Source of the DNA: UMGS1474 sp050946775
Lineage (GTDB): Bacteria > Bacillota > Clostridia > Oscillospirales > Acutalibacteraceae
Assembly (NCBI GenBank): GCA_050946775.1
Contig: JBMNVL010000043.1
Coordinates: 1 to 15,156 of the forward strand
Length of the DNA: 15,156 bases
Direction: 5' to 3'
The number at the start of each line of letters is the position of its first letter. Position 1 is the stretch's first letter. Under the pieces are notes generated by a model. The model saw only the letters and a list, made by a program, of their open reading frames with translations. It made no database searches and was not told the DNA's origin. Below are positions 12,967-15,156 of the stretch, piece after piece. The position numbers and the translations under genes are program-made.

Positions 12967-14132
12967 CAAAACGCCTCCAGAAAGCGGCGGATGCGCTTCA
13001 TCGCCTCGGTGATATGCTCCAGCGAATAGCAGTAGGAAATCCGGATAAAGCCCTCGCCGCAATCGCCGAAGGCGTTGCCCGGCACCACCGCGACGTGCTC
13101 GCTCTCCAGCAGCCGGCGGCAGAAATCCTCCGACGACAGCCCGGTTTTGGCGATCGACGGGAAAACGTAAAACGCTCCCTCGGGATCGAAGCAGGTCAGC
13201 CCCATGTCGTTGAGCTGCTGCACGATGTACCGCCGGCGAATATCGTATTCGCCCCGCATCCGCGCGATGTCCTCGTCTCCGTTGTCCAGCGCGTCGATGG
13301 CGGCGTACTGGGCGGTGGTGGGCGCGCTCATGATTCCGAACTGGTGAAGCTTGACGATGGATCGGATCACCGGCGCCGGACCGCAGATAAAGCCCAGCCG
13401 CCAGCCGGTCATGGCGTAGGCCTTGGAAAACCCGTTGATCAGCAGGGTGCGCTCTTCCATTCCCGGCAGGGACGCGACGCTGCAATGGGGTTGCCCGGCG
13501 TAGGTCAGCTCGGAATAGATCTCGTCGCTGATCACCAGAATGTCCGTTCCCCGCAGCACCTGCGCGATCTCCTCGAGATGTTCCCGGCGCAGCACCGCGC
13601 CGGTGGGGTTGTTGGGAAAGGGCAGGATCAGCGCCTTGGTGCGGGGCGTGATGGCGGCGCGCAGGGCGTCGGCCGTCAGCCGAAAGGCGTCCTCGGCTCT
13701 GGTCTCGATCAGCACCGGCACACCGCCCGCCATGCGGGTCAGCGGCTCGTAGCAAACGAAGCTGGGCACCGGGATGAGCACCTCATCCCCGGGGTTGATC
13801 ACCGCCCGCAGGGCGAGATCGATCGCCTCGCTGCCGCCGACGGTGACCACGATCTGATCCTTGGGATCGTAGGTCACCCCGGTCCGCCGGGCGACGAAGC
13901 CCGACACCGACTGGCGCAGCCGCAGCAGCCCCGCGTTGGCGGTGTACCAGGTCTTGCCTTCCTCCAGCGAGCGGATACCCACCTGGCGGATGTGCCAGGG
14001 GGTGGAAAAATCCGGCTCGCCGATCGACAGGGAGATGACGTCGTCCATCTCGTTGGCGATATCGAAAAACCGCCGGATCCCCGAAGGCTTGATCTCCTTC
14101 AGGGTGCGGTTGAGCAAACGTTCGTAATCCAT
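12966..14132 (-). CDS. PLP-dependent class I/II aminotransferase
   Basis: A 388-residue fold-type I aminotransferase. Visible are the substrate-binding SIGEPDFSTP (36-45), the cofactor phosphate region VGGSEAID (98-105), PNNPTG with Asn175, SDEIYSE with Asp203 pairing to the pyridine nitrogen, and GFSKAYAMTGWRLG with the Schiff-base Lys237 and Arg245. FIRISYCYS near residue 365 carries the arginine that binds the substrate carboxylate. The sequence type is that of the broad AspC/PatA group acting on aspartate, alanine or aromatic amino acids; the exact substrate cannot be read. It follows an Lrp/AsnC regulator gene by only 7 nt, which suggests amino-acid-responsive control. The ATG at 14132 has TTGAGG 5 nt upstream. 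Confidence 0.93.
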   Translation of the reverse strand: MDYERLLNRTLKEIKPSGIRRFFDIANEMDDVISLSIGEPDFSTPWHIRQVGIRSLEEGKTWYTANAGLLRLRQSVSGFVARRTGVTYDPKDQIVVTVGGSEAIDLALRAVINPGDEVLIPVPSFVCYEPLTRMAGGVPVLIETRAEDAFRLTADALRAAITPRTKALILPFPNNPTGAVLRREHLEEIAQVLRGTDILVISDEIYSELTYAGQPHCSVASLPGMEERTLLINGFSKAYAMTGWRLGFICGPAPVIRSIVKLHQFGIMSAPTTAQYAAIDALDNGDEDIARMRGEYDIRRRYIVQQLNDMGLTCFDPEGAFYVFPSIAKTGLSSEDFCRRLLESEHVAVVPGNAFGDCGEGFIRISYCYSLEHITEAMKRIRRFLEAF

Positions 14133-14139
14133 GGAAACC

Positions 14140-14622
14140 TCAATTCTGCAAAGACTGCTCCCGCTCGTCACGGGGTTGATGGGCGAAGATGACGCCGCGG
14201 TCCTTGTACCGGCGCAGCACGAAATGGGTGGCGGTGGACAGCACCGCGTCCATCGGCGACAGCCGCTTGGAAACGAACATCGCCACCTCCTGGAAGGTGC
14301 GCCCGCTGACCACCACCGACAGATCGTATCCGCCGGACATCAGGTAGACGCTTTCCACCTCCTCCAAGCGGGCGACCGCCTCGGCGATGCTTTCAAAGCC
14401 GGAGTCCTTTTTGGGGCTGACCTTCAGTTCGATGATCGCCGTGACGTATTCCCGGTCGGTGCGATCCCAGTCGACCAGCGCCTGGTATCCCCGGATGGCG
14501 CCTTCTCGCTCCAGCGCGGCGATCTGATCGGCCACCTGCTGTTCGGTGACGCCCAGCATCACCGCCAGCTCGGCGTTGGATTTGCGGGCGTTGGTTTCCA
14601 GCAATTTGAGCAGTTTGTTCAT
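14140..14622 (-). CDS. Lrp/AsnC-family transcriptional regulator
   Basis: A 160-residue DNA-binding regulator. The N-terminal winged helix-turn-helix is at about 1-52 (NAELAVMLGVTEQQVADQIAAL, with the recognition helix near 26-38). The C-terminal RAM (ligand-binding and oligomerisation) domain is at about 58-140, with the SGGYDLSVVV turn at 96-105 that normally contacts the amino-acid effector. The ATG at 14622 has AAAAGGAGG 7 nt upstream. An open frame continues into the repeats behind it but has no coding character. It is the first gene of a six-gene run and probably controls at least the aminotransferase beside it, and likely itself. The effector is unknown. Confidence 0.93.
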   Translation of the reverse strand: MNKLLKLLETNARKSNAELAVMLGVTEQQVADQIAALEREGAIRGYQALVDWDRTDREYVTAIIELKVSPKKDSGFESIAEAVARLEEVESVYLMSGGYDLSVVVSGRTFQEVAMFVSKRLSPMDAVLSTATHFVLRRYKDRGVIFAHQPRDEREQSLQN

Positions 14623-14671
14623 GGTAGATCCTCCTTTTGGGGGTGATAAAACGAAGTGGACGTTTGCCGGG

Positions 14672-14683
14672 CATTTGCAAATG
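14672..14683. promoter_or_regulatory. Perfect 12-bp palindrome upstream of the Lrp gene
   Basis: CATTTGCAAATG lies 49 nt upstream of the regulator's start codon. Lrp/AsnC proteins often autoregulate through short AT-rich dyads, so this is a candidate operator. No convincing promoter hexamers could be placed around it, and a 12-bp palindrome can arise by chance. Confidence 0.35.
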
Positions 14684-14716
14684 AGTGGGGTACAGCTTGC
14701 CTTCCCCTTGAGGTTA

Positions 14717-14881
14717 TTCCCCCGCTTGGCGGGGGAAATGTCCGCGAAGCGGACAAAAGGGGCCCGTTTCGGGAGAAAAAGGTGGATTGGCGCGTGCGCA
14801 GCACGAGACAAGACGGATGAGGTGTAGCCGCCGCAAGGCGGCGTATATACGGACAATCCCCCAGTCACGGCTATCGCCGTG
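14717..14881. repeat. Cluster of six consecutive hairpins
   Basis: Short, mostly perfect stems with 3-4 nt loops: TTCCCCCGC/GCGGGGGAA (14717-14737), TGTCCGC-GAA-GCGGACA (14739-14755), CCCG-TTT-CGGG (14763-14773), CGTGC-GCA-GCACG (14793-14805), GCCGCC-GCAA-GGCGGC (14827-14842) and CACGGC-TATC-GCCGTG (14866-14881). The last one, with ATCCCCCAGT before it and GCCAGC after it, matches 5561-5590. None is followed by a T run. No gene is seen here. Confidence 0.8.
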
Positions 14882-15156
14882 CCAGCTTTTTGCTCGCTGC
14901 TTCCGCCCCCGGCGGCGCTCGCAAACGCCACCGTTTGCGGTGCCCGGCTCCGGTGTGGCGCTTTCGCGCTCACCGGTCGCCGACCGCGGCACCAGCTTTT
15001 TGCTCGCTGTTCCCGCCCCCGGCGGCGCTCGCAAACGCCACCGTTTGCGGTGCCCGGCTCCGGTGTGGCGCTTTCGCGCTCACCGGTCGCCGACCGCGGC
15101 ACCAGCTTTTTGCTCGCTGTTCCCGCCCCCGGCGGCGCTCGCAAACGCTACCGTTT
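14881..15156 (+). repeat. 110-bp tandem repeat array, running off the right edge
   Basis: Units begin at 14881, 14991 and 15101, so there are two full copies and a partial third, nearly identical (a handful of differences between units 1 and 2). Each contains the hairpin GCAAACG/CGTTTGC with a 4-nt loop (CCAC, CTAC in the third unit) and the 54-nt module R. The period is not a multiple of three, so the open frames crossing it change frame from unit to unit and are not genes. There are no spacers of varying sequence, so it is not a CRISPR array. Confidence 0.92.

Noticed and set aside
12091..13755. 554-residue fusion ending in IspE
   Set aside because: The upstream half is the aminotransferase gene read in the wrong frame. 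The aminotransferase frame has all its motifs, and IspE has its own Shine-Dalgarno and start at 12966.
14623..14720. Sigma-70 promoter for the Lrp operon
   Set aside because: TTGCAA and TTTTAT-like hexamers can be found, but the spacing (over 20 nt) is wrong. I could not support a specific site.
14140..15144. 334-residue form of the Lrp regulator with a long N-terminal extension
   Set aside because: The extra residues are translated hairpins and tandem repeats whose 110-nt period shifts the reading frame. The perfect Shine-Dalgarno before 14622 marks the true start.
14881..15156. CRISPR array
   Set aside because: The repeats are contiguous and 110 bp long with no variable spacers, and no cas genes are present.

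Overview
The window looks like a GC-rich chromosomal segment of a Gram-positive anaerobe in the Clostridia, most likely an Oscillospiraceae/Ruminococcaceae-type gut or rumen bacterium. This is an inference from four things: strong AAAGGAGG-type ribosome binding sites, a C-terminal type I dockerin, a PduL phosphotransacylase in a housekeeping setting, and a YfhO-family membrane protein. There are no rRNA, tRNA, CRISPR, phage or transposase genes. The genes are mostly core metabolism and cell-envelope functions, separated by unusual repeat-rich spacers.

Layout, left to right. 1-270: repeat-rich spacer. 271-4541 (minus strand): cdd, rsmA and a YfhO-family protein, tightly packed in that transcriptional order. 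4542-4621: divergent control region with a good promoter for the plus-strand dCMP deaminase (4622-5110), which ends in a clear intrinsic terminator. 5156-5317 (minus): a 53-residue orphan protein with a perfect Shine-Dalgarno and a structured leader. 5318-5851: a long spacer of heptanucleotide repeats, consecutive hairpins and dispersed repeat modules. 5852-7824 (minus): a family 4 uracil-DNA glycosylase, overlapped by 4 nt with an S11 (PBP5/DacF-like) protein that has lost all its catalytic residues. 7825-7940: overlapping divergent promoters. 7941-8519 (plus): pduL, with a bidirectional terminator after it. 8596-14622 (minus): six genes read as Lrp/AsnC regulator, class I aminotransferase, ispE, VanY-like carboxypeptidase lipoprotein, a lipoprotein resembling IseA, and a large secreted NlpC/P60-like hydrolase with ricin, SH3 and dockerin domains. 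14623-15156: a run of hairpins leading into a 110-bp tandem repeat that leaves the window.

Functional themes. Pyrimidine salvage is represented by cdd and dCMP deaminase on opposite sides of one control region, and DNA uracil repair by the glycosylase. Cell-wall biology dominates the second half: the degenerate S11 protein, a VanY-like zinc carboxypeptidase with intact ligands, and the dockerin-tagged hydrolase beside a possible hydrolase-inhibitor lipoprotein. These three are chained by overlaps or short gaps to isoprenoid (ispE) and amino-acid (Lrp, aminotransferase) genes.

The most notable observations are: (a) the S11 pseudoenzyme with Gly, Arg, Gly and Arg at the four catalytic positions; (b) the signal-hydrolase-ricin-SH3-dockerin protein next to the IseA-like lipoprotein; and (c) a modular family of hairpin repeats shared by all the spacers. 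That family includes a 110-bp inverted pair flanking the cdd-to-53-aa-gene block and a stem that keeps its pairing through a double base change.
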